The notes: generated by a model from the sequence alone, not told the origin. Counted from the first letter of the stretch, positions 34,066 to 43,116 are shown. The stretch: 64,000 nucleotides of DNA from Flavobacterium sharifuzzamanii (GCF_003254585.1 NZ_QJGZ01000038.1:372001-436000), one strand, 5' to 3'. A program made the numbers and translations.

Positions 34066-35241
34066 ATGCGTTTCTTATTTATACTTTTTTTATCTGTTAC
34101 TTTTCAAACTATCATTGCTCAAAATCAGTTTGTGCCTGTTGATGTTCCATATAAAACAGCTTTAGAAAATGCAAAAAAAGAAGGAAAACCACTTTTTATT
34201 ATGCTTTATGCAGATTGGTGTCCACATTGCAACTTAATGAAAACGGAAGTTTTGAGTGATCCTGCTGTTATGGGTTTTTTAAATAAAAATTTTGTCTGTA
34301 CTTATAAAAATATAGAAAAGGAAGAAGGAATTGCTTTAAAGAATAAATTCAATACCAAATCGCTTCCTACTTTCTTATTTCTTGACAGCAATGAAACGTT
34401 GATTTATGCATTGAAGGGCGAAATGAAAAAGCCAGAATTTCAGAATGAATTAAATATTGCTTTAAATCCGAAAATGCAACTGCCTTATTTAGAAAAAGAA
34501 TTTCTTGCTGAACCAAGCAATTCAGATAAATTCTTTACCTATTTAAATACTTTAAAAAAGGGAAAAGACAGAACTGAATTGTCAATACCAACACATATTT
34601 ACCTAAACACACAATCTGATAAACAGTTAGTTAGTGAGTTAAACTGGCGCGTTATAGCAAATGGGGTAACTGATATTAAATCTAGAGAGTTCCAATATGT
34701 TTTAAATCATCAGAAAGAATTTGCTGCTGTTGCTTCTCAAAACCGAATTGACCGTAAAATCGAAAGCATTGTGAACGAGTTGCTTCGTCCTTTGGTTGAT
34801 AATTTAGATACTGTAAACTACTATAAACAAAGAGAAGTTGCAAAATCAATCCGATTGCAAAAAACAGATTCTTTAGTTTTTAAATATGATCTAACTTTAG
34901 CCGAAAGAACTGAAAAATGGAATTTCTATAAAAAAGTTACTCTTGAAGACACTCAGAAATTAGTTTGGAACGATGCGAGTTTTTTAAAAGATATCGGGAA
35001 TACTTACTTTAAACATATTAATGATAAAGAGAGTTTAAAAAAGGCTATTTTCTGGGTAGATCGTTCTTTAGAATTAAATGATTCGTATGATGGAAATCTG
35101 CTTGAAGCGAAGCTTTACAACAAAATAAAAGATAAAAAGAAAGCTTTAGAATATGCCAAAAATGCCAAAGCAATAGCCAAGGAAATGGACTGGAATTCTA
35201 AAGAAGTAGACACATTATTAGCTGAATTAAATACCAAATAA
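34066..35241 (+). CDS. Exported thioredoxin-fold protein with helical C-terminal domain
   Basis: 391 residues. A signal peptide (1-19, ending IIAQ) is followed by a thioredoxin domain (about 25-135) with active site WCPHC (Cys52, Cys55) and cis-proline in KSLPTFLF. Residues 150-390 are helical with TPR-like repeats (KAIFWVDRSLELN, KKALEYAKNAKAIAKEMDW). The CPHC pair suggests disulfide reductase or isomerase activity in the periplasm. A TAtaTTTG element at 34024-34031 may be its promoter. Confidence 0.85.
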   Translation: MRFLFILFLSVTFQTIIAQNQFVPVDVPYKTALENAKKEGKPLFIMLYADWCPHCNLMKTEVLSDPAVMGFLNKNFVCTYKNIEKEEGIALKNKFNTKSLPTFLFLDSNETLIYALKGEMKKPEFQNELNIALNPKMQLPYLEKEFLAEPSNSDKFFTYLNTLKKGKDRTELSIPTHIYLNTQSDKQLVSELNWRVIANGVTDIKSREFQYVLNHQKEFAAVASQNRIDRKIESIVNELLRPLVDNLDTVNYYKQREVAKSIRLQKTDSLVFKYDLTLAERTEKWNFYKKVTLEDTQKLVWNDASFLKDIGNTYFKHINDKESLKKAIFWVDRSLELNDSYDGNLLEAKLYNKIKDKKKALEYAKNAKAIAKEMDWNSKEVDTLLAELNTK

Positions 35242-35257
35242 CTGCAATAAATAACCA

Positions 35258-35755
35258 ATGAGCATTACACTAAGACCAGCAACAACAAACGATTTACAAA
35301 AGATTTTAGAAATTGTAAACCATTCCATTCTACATACTACTGCCAATTATAGCTACGAAATCCAGACTTTGGAAGTCCAGACCAAATGGTTTGAAGATAA
35401 AATGGCGAAAAATCTCCCTATAATTGTAGCCGATTTAGATGGCGAAGTAGTGGGTTTTGGAAGTTATGGCCAGTTTAGAGAAAAGATTGGCTATCAATAT
35501 ACTGTCGAGCATTCTGTTTATGTAGTTGACAACATTATAGGAAAAGGAATTGGTTCAAAACTTTTGACGGAATTAATCCGTTTGGCAAAAGAGCAAGGTT
35601 ATCATGTTATGATTGGTGCCATTGATGCCGATAATGCAGGAAGTATTGCTTTTCATGAAAAATTTGGATTTGTTTCTACGGGTACAATTCGTGAAGTTGG
35701 CTACAAATTCGACCACTGGTTAGATTTGGTTTTTATGCAGCTAATATTAGTTTAA
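35258..35755 (+). CDS. GNAT N-acetyltransferase (phosphinothricin acetyltransferase-like)
   Basis: 165 residues. The fold starts MSITLRPATTNDLQKILEI. The acetyl-CoA loop is NIIGKGIGSKLLTELI (Q/RxxGxG/A motif), and IGAIDADNAGSIAFHEKFGF is the typical PAT/RimI block. It is closest to the phosphinothricin/methionine-sulfone acetyltransferase subfamily, but the substrate here is not known. It begins 17 nt after the thioredoxin gene. Confidence 0.87.
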   Translation: MSITLRPATTNDLQKILEIVNHSILHTTANYSYEIQTLEVQTKWFEDKMAKNLPIIVADLDGEVVGFGSYGQFREKIGYQYTVEHSVYVVDNIIGKGIGSKLLTELIRLAKEQGYHVMIGAIDADNAGSIAFHEKFGFVSTGTIREVGYKFDHWLDLVFMQLILV

Positions 35756-35806
35756 CCGCAAAGGACGCGAAGAATTACGCAAAGTTCGCGATGTTATTTT
35801 AAAACA

Positions 35807-35839
35807 AAACCCGACAGGTTTTAAAAACCTGTCGGGTTT
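35807..35839. terminator. Bidirectional terminator between GNAT and glutathione peroxidase genes
   Basis: AAACCCGACAGGTTTT (35807-35822) pairs with AAAACCTGTCGGGTTT (35824-35839). The core matches the stem at 17397-17425. T-rich sequence follows on both sides. Confidence 0.7.
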
Positions 35840-35866
35840 GATTTATATGAGTATGCTTAAACTTTT

Positions 35867-36454
35867 TTAACTCTTAATCCAATTAATAACTTCAGGTTCT
35901 GTTACTAGAGTTTTTGGTTTAATTACTTTTACCAATTCTCCTTTTTCATTGATTAAGTATTTTTGAAAGTTCCATTCTACTTCAGAATCCTGTAGACCGT
36001 TTCTTGATTTTTCAGTTAAGAACTTATAGACATCGCACATATCACTGCCTTTAACAGAAACTTTGTTCATCATCGGGAAAGTTACACCGTAATTCTGCTG
36101 GCAGAAAGTTTCAATTTCTTTAGCAGTTCCTGGTTCTTGTGAAGCAAAATTATTTGCAGGGAAACCAACAATTACAAACCCTTTATCTTTGTATTCTTTG
36201 TAAACTGCTTCTAAATCTTTATATTGTGGAGTTAAACCGCATTTTGATGCAGTGTTGACAATCATGATTTTTTTGCCTTTTAAAGATGCAAAGTCAAAGG
36301 TATCTCCTGACAAGTCTTCTACTTTAAACTGATAAATTGTTTCTTTAGCCATGGCTTTATCCTTTTTAGATAATTTGTTTGTATTAGTTTGAGCATTTAC
36401 TCCTATTACTGACAAAACAGCTGCTCCAAATAGCATTAAAAGTATTTTTTTCAT
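35867..36454 (-). CDS. Exported glutathione peroxidase family protein (Cys type)
   Basis: 195 residues. A signal peptide (MKKILLMLFGAAVLSVIGVNAQ) directs export. The mature part is a standard GPx fold: NTASKCGLTPQYKDLEAVY with peroxidatic Cys72 in place of selenocysteine, the resolving-type GFPANNFASQEPG with Gln, and VEWNFQKYLI with the catalytic Trp and Asn. Bacterial Cys-GPx usually use thioredoxin rather than glutathione. Export suggests defence of the periplasm. Confidence 0.92.
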   Translation of the reverse strand: MKKILLMLFGAAVLSVIGVNAQTNTNKLSKKDKAMAKETIYQFKVEDLSGDTFDFASLKGKKIMIVNTASKCGLTPQYKDLEAVYKEYKDKGFVIVGFPANNFASQEPGTAKEIETFCQQNYGVTFPMMNKVSVKGSDMCDVYKFLTEKSRNGLQDSEVEWNFQKYLINEKGELVKVIKPKTLVTEPEVINWIKS

Positions 36455-36544
36455 CTGATAATTTTTTATAAAATTAGCTAAAATCCATTTTCAAAAACCA
36501 TTTTCGGTCTTTAATTTTTGCCAATCAAAAGTTAAATAAAAAAT

Positions 36545-36575
36545 GAAGCCTAACGTTAATCAGACGTTAGGCTTC
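36545..36575 (-). terminator. Minus-strand terminator with no assigned gene
   Basis: GAAGCCTAACGT (36545-36556) pairs with ACGTTAGGCTTC (36564-36575). On the minus strand it is followed by ATTTTTTATTT. The next minus-strand gene downstream (GPx) starts after it, so it must end a transcript from the spacer. Confidence 0.65.
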
Positions 36576-36630
36576 CCCCCATACAAACAAATCAAACCAT
36601 GAATTAATTATTATGCAATCTTTTATAAAT

Positions 36631-36793
36631 TATAGTTGATGACTCGGTTATGTCGAAAATTCCTTTATCCCCCATATGTCAAACGTCTTTTTGAAAAATC
36701 TTTAAATGGCTTGTATTGATGTAAAATTAAATCCTAATAGTCGAGACATATTAAAGAAATCTTCAATCTGGAAGTCCGAGTACATCAACTATA
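36631..36793. repeat. Long-range inverted repeat (structured RNA or MITE-like)
   Basis: TATAGTTGATGACTCGG (36631-36647) is matched by the reverse complement of 36776-36793, TATAGTTGATGTACTCGG, with one extra base. Inside, TATGTCGA (36649-36656) and TCGAGACATA (36741-36750) also pair, with a 2-nt insertion. About 160 nt are enclosed. Confidence 0.55.
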
Positions 36794-36833
36794 CAATATT
36801 TTTATTTTGTTATTTTTTATAATCAAATCTTGT

Positions 36834-36974
36834 TTAAACACAAATTCCTGAATGATTCATATCTGTGCAACCTGACAAAGCTTCTTTCATAAAATCTCTT
36901 TCAGTAAAAACGGTTAACGATAAAACTGTTGTTAATCCAACTATCAATATTCTAACTATTATTTTGCTATCCAT
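36834..36974 (-). CDS. Possible 46-residue membrane or secreted peptide
   Basis: ATG at 36974, TAA at 36836-36834. The peptide begins MDSKIIVRILIVGLTTVLSL, a signal or membrane segment, and ends with a short polar tail holding two cysteines (CTDMNHSGIC, residues 36-45). I recognise no family. It is followed on the same strand by the inverted repeat and terminator described here, which supports transcription. Its start codon lies in the loop of a 15-bp inverted repeat. Confidence 0.4.
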   Translation of the reverse strand: MDSKIIVRILIVGLTTVLSLTVFTERDFMKEALSGCTDMNHSGICV

Positions 36975-37007
36975 AAGTCTTTAATAATGTTCTAACAACA
37001 GTTTTAT
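36920..37007. repeat. 15-bp perfect inverted repeat spanning the small ORF start
   Basis: ATAAAACTGTTGTTA (36920-36934) and TAACAACAGTTTTAT (36993-37007) are perfect reverse complements, and similarity extends a few bases outward (TTAACG / CTTAA). The 58-nt loop includes the ATG at 36974. Confidence 0.65.
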
Positions 37008-37247
37008 TCTTAACTTTTATAACTGTAAATAAGATCTTTCTCACCTTATTAATTTCATGTACGTAATTGGATTGTTTTTGGTTTTAAAAAAAATAAAAAA
37101 AAATGCACTTTTTTTCGGAACCCCTTATTTTCTTAGGTTTTGGATTACTAAAAAAAATATAAAAATGAAGAAAAAATAAATTAACTTTATAACAGGTTAG
37201 CATATAATACCTTAGCTTTTAATGTTTAAACTTAAAAATCCAAATCT

Positions 37248-37778
37248 ATGAGTCAAGAAGAACTGCTAGTTTTAATTTACAAAAAAGACGAAAAAGCTTT
37301 TACACATTTGTACGACATGTACTCTAAAAGTTTATTTTCTGTCATTCACGTCCTAATTAAAAATCGAGAAGAAGCAGAAGATGTGCTTCAGGATGTTTTT
37401 GTCAAAATCTGGAAAAACATCGATTCCTACAACGAGAGCAAAGGACGATTTTATACTTGGATCCTTAACATCGCCCGAAACACCTCGATCGATAAACTTC
37501 GTTCTAAAGACTATAGCAACAGCCAAAAAAACCTTTCATCAGATAATTTCGTAAATCTCTTAGATGAGAGTAATAAATTGAGTCATAAAATTGATGCAAT
37601 TGGAATTCAGGAATTTGTAAAAAAACTAAAACCAAAATGTATTGAAATAATCAATTTATTGTTCTTTAAAGGATATACCCAGCAAGAAGCTTCAGAAGAA
37701 TTGGCAATGCCACTGGGAACTATCAAAACGCAAAACAGAAACTGTATTAACGATTTACGTAATTATTTGAAGATATAA
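37248..37778 (+). CDS. ECF-type RNA polymerase sigma factor
   Basis: 176 residues. Region 2 is YDMYSKSLFSVIHVLI...REEAEDVLQDVFVKIWKN (about 22-70), with SKGRFYTWILNIARN as region 2.3-2.4. Region 4 is LNNLLFFKGY-like IIELLFFKGYTQQEASEELAMPLGTIKTQ (about 130-165). The stop overlaps the anti-sigma start (TAATG), so translation is probably coupled. Target promoters are not recognisable here. Confidence 0.92.
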   Translation: MSQEELLVLIYKKDEKAFTHLYDMYSKSLFSVIHVLIKNREEAEDVLQDVFVKIWKNIDSYNESKGRFYTWILNIARNTSIDKLRSKDYSNSQKNLSSDNFVNLLDESNKLSHKIDAIGIQEFVKKLKPKCIEIINLLFFKGYTQQEASEELAMPLGTIKTQNRNCINDLRNYLKI

Positions 37779-38566
37779 TGGAAGCACAAGAATATATAGA
37801 ATCAGGAATTTTAGAGCTATACGTTTATGGCCTATTAAGTGAAAAAGAAAATTTAGAAATTGCCGAAATGGCAAAAAAGAGTCCCGAAATGGATCAGGAA
37901 ATTATTTCGATAGAAAAGGCTGTAATTGCGCTTTCTTCGAGTTTCTCTCCTTTCCATTCTGTGGAAAATTTTGAAAAAATCAAAGCTCGTCTTGAACTTA
38001 AACATGGAAAAGTTGTCGATATCAAACCAGCTTCAAACTGGTCTCAATATGTTGGCTGGGCAGCAGCAGTATTATTATTGCTAGGTTTAGGCTATCAGAC
38101 TTTAGAATTAACCAAAACCAAAGAAGCCATTTCTACTGTTGGAAATGAGAAGAATAAAATACAAAGAGAATATGCCTTTTTAGATCAGCAGAATAAAGAA
38201 ACCGAGAAAAACCTAGGTATTGTAAGAGATATTAAAAATACAGGAGTAACACTTGGTGGTCAAACAGTTTCGCCAACTTCTTTTGCAAAAGTATATTGGA
38301 ATAAGCAAACTAAAACTACTTATATTGACGCGGCAGGTTTGCCTGCACCGCCAAAAGGAATGGTGTATCAAGTATGGTCTTTGAAATTAAGTCCAGTACT
38401 CACTCCGACAAGCATTGGTTTGCTGGATAATTTTGAAGGTAATAAACAAAAAATCTTTGCTGTAAATCAAACCGATTCTGCAGAAGCTTTTGGAATTACT
38501 TTGGAACCAGCTGGCGGAAGCCCTACTCCAACAATGGAACAGCTTTATACTTTAGGAAAAGTTTAA
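37778..38566 (+). CDS. Anti-sigma factor with RskA-like C-terminal domain
   Basis: 262 residues. The N-terminal helical part (about 1-80, ESGILELYVYGLLSEKENLEIAEM) is the cytoplasmic sigma-binding domain, without the HxxxCxxC zinc motif. One membrane segment lies at about 88-105 (YVGWAAAVLLLLGLGYQTL). A periplasmic coiled region and the RskA domain follow (AKVYWNKQTKTTYIDAAGLPAPPKGMVYQVW). It overlaps the sigma gene by one base and ends before a strong terminator. Confidence 0.9.
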   Translation: MEAQEYIESGILELYVYGLLSEKENLEIAEMAKKSPEMDQEIISIEKAVIALSSSFSPFHSVENFEKIKARLELKHGKVVDIKPASNWSQYVGWAAAVLLLLGLGYQTLELTKTKEAISTVGNEKNKIQREYAFLDQQNKETEKNLGIVRDIKNTGVTLGGQTVSPTSFAKVYWNKQTKTTYIDAAGLPAPPKGMVYQVWSLKLSPVLTPTSIGLLDNFEGNKQKIFAVNQTDSAEAFGITLEPAGGSPTPTMEQLYTLGKV

Positions 38567-38590
38567 AATTAATCTTTTATAAAAAGCTAA

Positions 38591-38622
38591 AACGCATATT
38601 CAGTGTAATATGCGTTTTTTTA
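38591..38622 (+). terminator. Terminator of the sigma/anti-sigma operon
   Basis: AACGCATAT (38591-38599) pairs with ATATGCGTT (38608-38616), followed by eight T. An ATG at 38610 inside it is not a credible start. Confidence 0.85.
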
Positions 38623-38651
38623 TTATTTTTAATTCACCAAAAACCAATTTT

Positions 38652-39038
38652 ATGAATGCAAATTTACTTTTGAGAATTGCTATAGCCATTATTCTCCTAA
38701 CCCATTCCGTTTTCGGAATGTTTAATAATGGTATTAATGATTTTGGAAATCTTTTCCTCAACCAAATTGGTTTTGCTCCTTATGGCGTATTTCTTGCCTG
38801 GAGTATCAAATTATCTCATGTTGCCGCAGCAATACTTTTATTAGCAAATAAATACATTAAACTTGCTGGTTTTGTTACCATTTTTGTTCTTATAATGGGC
38901 ATTGCTTTAGTGCACTTTCAAGAAGGCTGGTTTGTTGTAGGCGGCGGAAGAAATGGTGTCGAATATAATTTTCTTCTAATTATAGTTCTCTTGGCAATTA
39001 TGTATCCTGACGGCATCATAAAAAAAACAAAAAAGTAA
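38652..39038 (+). CDS. DoxX-like small membrane protein
   Basis: 128 residues from the chosen ATG (MNANLLLRIAIAII). The frame is open back to an ATG at 38610, but that lies inside the preceding terminator stem. Four membrane segments are visible (LLLRIAIAIILLTH, FLAWSIKLSHVAAAILLLA, LAGFVTIFVLIMGIALVHF, EYNFLLIIVLLAIMYP), the DoxX arrangement. Function unknown. Confidence 0.78.
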   Translation: MNANLLLRIAIAIILLTHSVFGMFNNGINDFGNLFLNQIGFAPYGVFLAWSIKLSHVAAAILLLANKYIKLAGFVTIFVLIMGIALVHFQEGWFVVGGGRNGVEYNFLLIIVLLAIMYPDGIIKKTKK

Positions 39039-39062
39039 TTCATAAATCAAATATCAAGTTTA

Positions 39063-39791
39063 ATGGAAATAATGTGCAAAAATTGCCATCAGGTCTTTAG
39101 AGGCCATTATTGTAACAATTGCGGACAATCTGCAGAAACGCATAAAATAAATGCGCATTTTTTATGGCACGATATCCAGCATGGTTTATTGCATTTTGAC
39201 AAAGGAGTATTGTATTCTTTAAAACAATTGTTTACCAGACCCGGACATTCTATCCGCGAATTTATTGAAGGTAAAAGAGTTCGTCATTTTAAACCCTTAT
39301 CTTTAGTTGTAGTACTTGCTACTTTATATGGACTGCTTTATCATTATTTTCATATTAATACCTTTGATGGTGCAAAGAATTCAGACATTGATTTTGAGCA
39401 CTTAAATGAATGGTTTGCAACACATTTTTCATGGGTAACAGTTGGTTCTATTCCTATTTATACTATTGGCACTTATCTTGTTTTTAAAAATCAGGGGTAT
39501 AATTTTGTTGAATTTTTTGTGCTTAATACTTTTAAAGCGGCTCAAAGAATCTCTGTACAGTTACTAACAATGCCAATATTGATTTTTCTAAATCATACCT
39601 CATATATACAGCAGTACAACAATACAATGTATATTATTGGTATTATTTTAATCTTTTGGACAAACATTCAATTTTTCAATAAAATATCTAAAATAAAAGC
39701 GTTTTTCTTGACCCTATTAAGTCATCTTATTTTTCTGATTTGCTTTTTCCTTATAGCCGCTATTGCACTTCTGCTCTTTGGCAAACTTTAA
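39063..39791 (+). CDS. DUF3667 zinc-ribbon membrane protein
   Basis: 242 residues. The N-terminal CKNCHQVFRGHYCNNCGQ has two CxxC pairs, a zinc ribbon. RHFKPLSLVVVLATLYGLLYHYF and further hydrophobic stretches (about 85-105, 120-135, 160-180, 215-240) form the membrane part. This is the DUF3667 layout. Function is unknown. It starts 24 nt after the DoxX gene and probably shares its transcript. Confidence 0.85.
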   Translation: MEIMCKNCHQVFRGHYCNNCGQSAETHKINAHFLWHDIQHGLLHFDKGVLYSLKQLFTRPGHSIREFIEGKRVRHFKPLSLVVVLATLYGLLYHYFHINTFDGAKNSDIDFEHLNEWFATHFSWVTVGSIPIYTIGTYLVFKNQGYNFVEFFVLNTFKAAQRISVQLLTMPILIFLNHTSYIQQYNNTMYIIGIILIFWTNIQFFNKISKIKAFFLTLLSHLIFLICFFLIAAIALLLFGKL

Positions 39792-39801
39792 ATCTGATAA
39801 T

Positions 39802-39836
39802 AAAAAAAGGTTCAACATTGTGTTGAACCTTTTTTT
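39802..39836. terminator. Bidirectional terminator between DUF3667 and ccsBA genes
   Basis: A 16-bp perfect stem, AAAAAAAGGTTCAACA (39802-39817) with TGTTGAACCTTTTTTT (39821-39836), has a 3-nt loop. T-runs on each strand serve the convergent genes. Confidence 0.9.
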
Positions 39837-39858
39837 ATGAATTAACAATTATAGTGAA

Positions 39859-42800
39859 TTATTTATTCTTTACTTTTTTCGTTTTATAGTATTTACGATA
39901 CTTAGGATATGTAACAGCACCAATTATAGAAATCGTAATCAAGCAGTAATAAATCCAGTTTAATGAATGTGCTTCACCACTTGCATAAGAGTGTAAACCT
40001 ACTAAATGGAAGTTTACTCCATAATAGGTAAACAAGATAGATACAAAAGCATACATACTCATTAAGTTAAAGAACCATTTTCCTCTTAAAGCTGGAACAA
40101 AACGAGCATGAATTACAAACGCATAAACCATAATCGAGATTAATGCCCAAGTTTCCTTTGGATCCCATCCCCAGTAACGTCCCCAGCTTTCGTTTGCCCA
40201 TTGTCCACCTAAAAAATTTCCAATCGTTAGCATGATCAGACCAATGGTTAAAGCCATTTCGTTAATATAACTTACTTCTTTAATATGTAAATCCATTTTG
40301 GCTTTATTTTTATCATTTGTAAAGAAAATCAATAGTAAAGCAACAAAACCTAAAATCATTCCTAATGCAGTTGGACCATAACTTGCTACGATAACCGCTA
40401 CGTGAATCATTAACCAATACGAATTAAGAACTGGTTGTAAGTTTGCAATTTCTGGATCGATCCAGTTCATATATGCCGCCATTAAAATCATTGCTGTAAC
40501 GAATGCAGATGAAGCAACGGTTAATTTTGATTTTCTATCAAAAGCCAAACCAAAGAACATCGTAGACCAAGCTACATATACAATAGATTCGTATGCGTTA
40601 CTCCAAGGTGCGTGACCTGAAATATACCAACGTGCAATTAATCCAACGGTATGAAGTGCAAATAATAATCCGATGATAATATGGAAAGCGTTTACAGTAA
40701 ATCTTAGCCATTTCTTCTCAAAGAAAATATTAAGAATAGTAAACATCAGCATAATTATAGATGCAGTTATGTACCAATATGGCAATACTTTGAAAACATC
40801 ATATTTGTTATAAGCAATTTCAGCATCAATTTTATCTTCGCTTGGCCTTACTTTAGCTCCAAATTTCTTTTGGAAACCATTGATACTTTCCACTAAATTA
40901 TCTGCTGTATCAAAGTTTTTCTGAATAGAACCATTGTTTAATGCACTAAAATATAATGGAAGAATTTGCTTTACATAAGTAGAATCCATTCCTTTAAAAC
41001 CAGCACTTTCACGCTCTAAATAAGAAACCCATTTGTGATTTGGATCATTGGGAATAGGGAAAATTCTTAAAATGCTTCCACTTAATGCCGATTCCATTAA
41101 GTTCACTTTCTTATCGGTTTCAACAAAATCTTTCTCAAAATTATTTGGATTAGCGGCTTTATAAGCAGCATCTAAATAAGGAGATAATTTATAGTTTCCT
41201 TGTTCGTCAAAGAATTTTACAAAAGGAGCATATTGATCTTTAGAATCGATACCTATAATCTTACGAATACTATCATTTCCAGATTTAATATAAATCAATG
41301 GAATCTGAATCCAAACTTGAGCATATTGCGTCATAGATAAAAATACCTGATCTGAATTCATTCCGTTATACGTATCATTATGGCTTACTTTTCTAAGCAA
41401 TTCAGATGAAAACGTATTAATTGGCTTCATTCTACCTCCAGCATCCTGAATAATCAAACGACCGAATTTTGCTGCATGAGATTCCGGTGCTTTATATATA
41501 GTCAATAACGAATCTAATTGTTTTTGGCTCGGTGGTGCCGTCACATGATTTGCATGATCATTTGGATCTGCAGAGTGTGCATGATCGTGGTCATGAGAAT
41601 GAACATGAGGGGTCTGCTGTGCAAAACCAGTAAAACTGATCATCAAAATCAGAAGCATTATCAATTTTTCTTTTTTCTTCTGAATAGCGTCTAGCTTACG
41701 TTTCAAATCACCAAAACGAGAATGTTTAGTAAACATAATTGCCATTAAACCGATGTATAATAGATAATAACCAAAATAAGTAATATTAGTTCCCCAGAAA
41801 TCGTGATTTACCGATAAAACAGTTCCTTTTTCGTCTGGATCAAATGAAGATTGGAAGAAACGATATCCTTTGTGATCCAAAACGTGGTTCATAAAAATAT
41901 CTGCATCAAAAGTTTCTGTAGAGTCTTGAACAGTTACTTTACTTTTGTATGAAGAATAGCTTTTCTCTGTTCCTGGATATTTCTCTGCAATAAAGTCATT
42001 TAAACGAATTTTAAATGGCAAAACATAAGCTTTACTTCCGAAGAATAAAGAATATTCTATATTGCCAATTTTAACTGTTTTAGCTTCCCCGACTTGCCCT
42101 TTATTACCAAAAAGCATTACTTCTTCTTCCTGTCCTTCAGCTTTTACTTTTACTACCAAAGCATCTCTATGAGATTTTGCTTTAAAGTCATTATTAGATT
42201 CATAATCTACTTTTCCTCTCATTGGAGGTTCTGGAAATACAATTCTAATATCTCCAATGCTGTATAAAGAACGCATCATTAAAGGCTGTACATTATCTTT
42301 TGTAACTTTTCCTTTAAATTGATCTGCCATTCGCATAAATTCACCTTCAAATGGAGTCTGGATTGTGTATTCTTTTCCAGTTGTATTGATGTTTATTGCA
42401 CCGTCTGTCTGCTTATTTAAAGCAAATAAAACATTGTGAATATTTTGAACTTCACCTTCTTTCAAATAATGTTCTTCACGTCCGCCTGCTCCAGCTTCAA
42501 CTAATTTTAAGTATAAAGTCCCTTTTGGATCTGGTTTAACCACTTCTTTAGCTCCCATGATATAGTTCGAATAGGTAACTTCAAAAGGAGTCTCGTCAAA
42601 TTTTCCTGAAATACTAAAATCATTATTCGTTACAGGAGAAAGTAGAAGACTTTTTTCAAAAACTCTTCTTTTCATTTCCCCTTTATATTCACCATCAGCA
42701 AAAATGGTTAAAAAGGTTTTATCTGAATAAACTTGGTTTTCAGCCGCGCCTTCGCGAATTGGCATCATTCCTTCATAACTAATATATCTTGTAATAAAAG

Positions 42801-43077
42801 CTCCTAAAAGGATAAAAATAAAAGAAAGGTGCAATAGAAGACTTGCCCATTTTTCTTTTTTATGCAGTTGATATTTTTTGATATTTCCGAAGAAATTAAG
42901 CACAAAGATGGCCATAATAGCTTCAAACCACCAAGTATTGTAAATTAGTATTCTGGCTGTATCAGTGTTGTATTTACTTTCGATAAAAGTTCCAACACCC
43001 ATTGCAATTGCAAATGTTAAAAAAAGAACGGCCATTAATCGTGTAGAAAACAAAAAAGAGAATATTTTTTTATCCAT
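39859..43077 (-). CDS. Fused ResB/CcsA cytochrome c biogenesis protein
   Basis: 1072 residues, holding both halves of the system II haem-delivery and ligation machinery. The N-terminal ResB-like part (about 1-460) has membrane segments and a large periplasmic region. The C-terminal CcsA-like part (about 740-1065) has the haem-handling WWD motif WGRYWGWDPKETW near residue 960 and conserved histidines. At about 465-485 there is a segment, LIMLLILMISFTGFAQQ, that reads like a signal peptide, followed by a His-rich stretch (HVHSHDHDHAHS). This looks like an old fusion joint. It is divergent from the DUF2520 gene. Confidence 0.92.
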   Translation of the reverse strand: MDKKIFSFLFSTRLMAVLFLTFAIAMGVGTFIESKYNTDTARILIYNTWWFEAIMAIFVLNFFGNIKKYQLHKKEKWASLLLHLSFIFILLGAFITRYISYEGMMPIREGAAENQVYSDKTFLTIFADGEYKGEMKRRVFEKSLLLSPVTNNDFSISGKFDETPFEVTYSNYIMGAKEVVKPDPKGTLYLKLVEAGAGGREEHYLKEGEVQNIHNVLFALNKQTDGAININTTGKEYTIQTPFEGEFMRMADQFKGKVTKDNVQPLMMRSLYSIGDIRIVFPEPPMRGKVDYESNNDFKAKSHRDALVVKVKAEGQEEEVMLFGNKGQVGEAKTVKIGNIEYSLFFGSKAYVLPFKIRLNDFIAEKYPGTEKSYSSYKSKVTVQDSTETFDADIFMNHVLDHKGYRFFQSSFDPDEKGTVLSVNHDFWGTNITYFGYYLLYIGLMAIMFTKHSRFGDLKRKLDAIQKKKEKLIMLLILMISFTGFAQQTPHVHSHDHDHAHSADPNDHANHVTAPPSQKQLDSLLTIYKAPESHAAKFGRLIIQDAGGRMKPINTFSSELLRKVSHNDTYNGMNSDQVFLSMTQYAQVWIQIPLIYIKSGNDSIRKIIGIDSKDQYAPFVKFFDEQGNYKLSPYLDAAYKAANPNNFEKDFVETDKKVNLMESALSGSILRIFPIPNDPNHKWVSYLERESAGFKGMDSTYVKQILPLYFSALNNGSIQKNFDTADNLVESINGFQKKFGAKVRPSEDKIDAEIAYNKYDVFKVLPYWYITASIIMLMFTILNIFFEKKWLRFTVNAFHIIIGLLFALHTVGLIARWYISGHAPWSNAYESIVYVAWSTMFFGLAFDRKSKLTVASSAFVTAMILMAAYMNWIDPEIANLQPVLNSYWLMIHVAVIVASYGPTALGMILGFVALLLIFFTNDKNKAKMDLHIKEVSYINEMALTIGLIMLTIGNFLGGQWANESWGRYWGWDPKETWALISIMVYAFVIHARFVPALRGKWFFNLMSMYAFVSILFTYYGVNFHLVGLHSYASGEAHSLNWIYYCLITISIIGAVTYPKYRKYYKTKKVKNK

Positions 43078-43108
43078 TTCTTAGGGATTACATTGTATAA
43101 AAGTGCGA

Positions 43109-43116
43109 CAAAAGTA
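43109..43116 (-). promoter_or_regulatory. Probable -7 element for ccsBA
   Basis: TActTTTG on the minus strand, 32 nt before the start codon. No TTG at the right spacing was seen. Confidence 0.35.

Larger units (their letters stand above)
36455..37247. other. 793-bp spacer with structured repeats and a small minus-strand ORF
   Basis: No normal-sized gene. It holds a minus-strand terminator (36545-36575), an 18-bp inverted repeat pair (36631-36647 and 36776-36793), a 46-codon ORF (36834-36974) and a 15-bp perfect inverted repeat around that ORF's start. From 37020 to 37247 there is AT-rich sequence leading to the sigma gene, without a clear TAnnTTTG box. Confidence 0.6.

Noticed and set aside
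38610..38651. Longer N-terminus for the DoxX-like gene
   Set aside because: Its ATG is inside the terminator stem of the sigma/anti-sigma operon.
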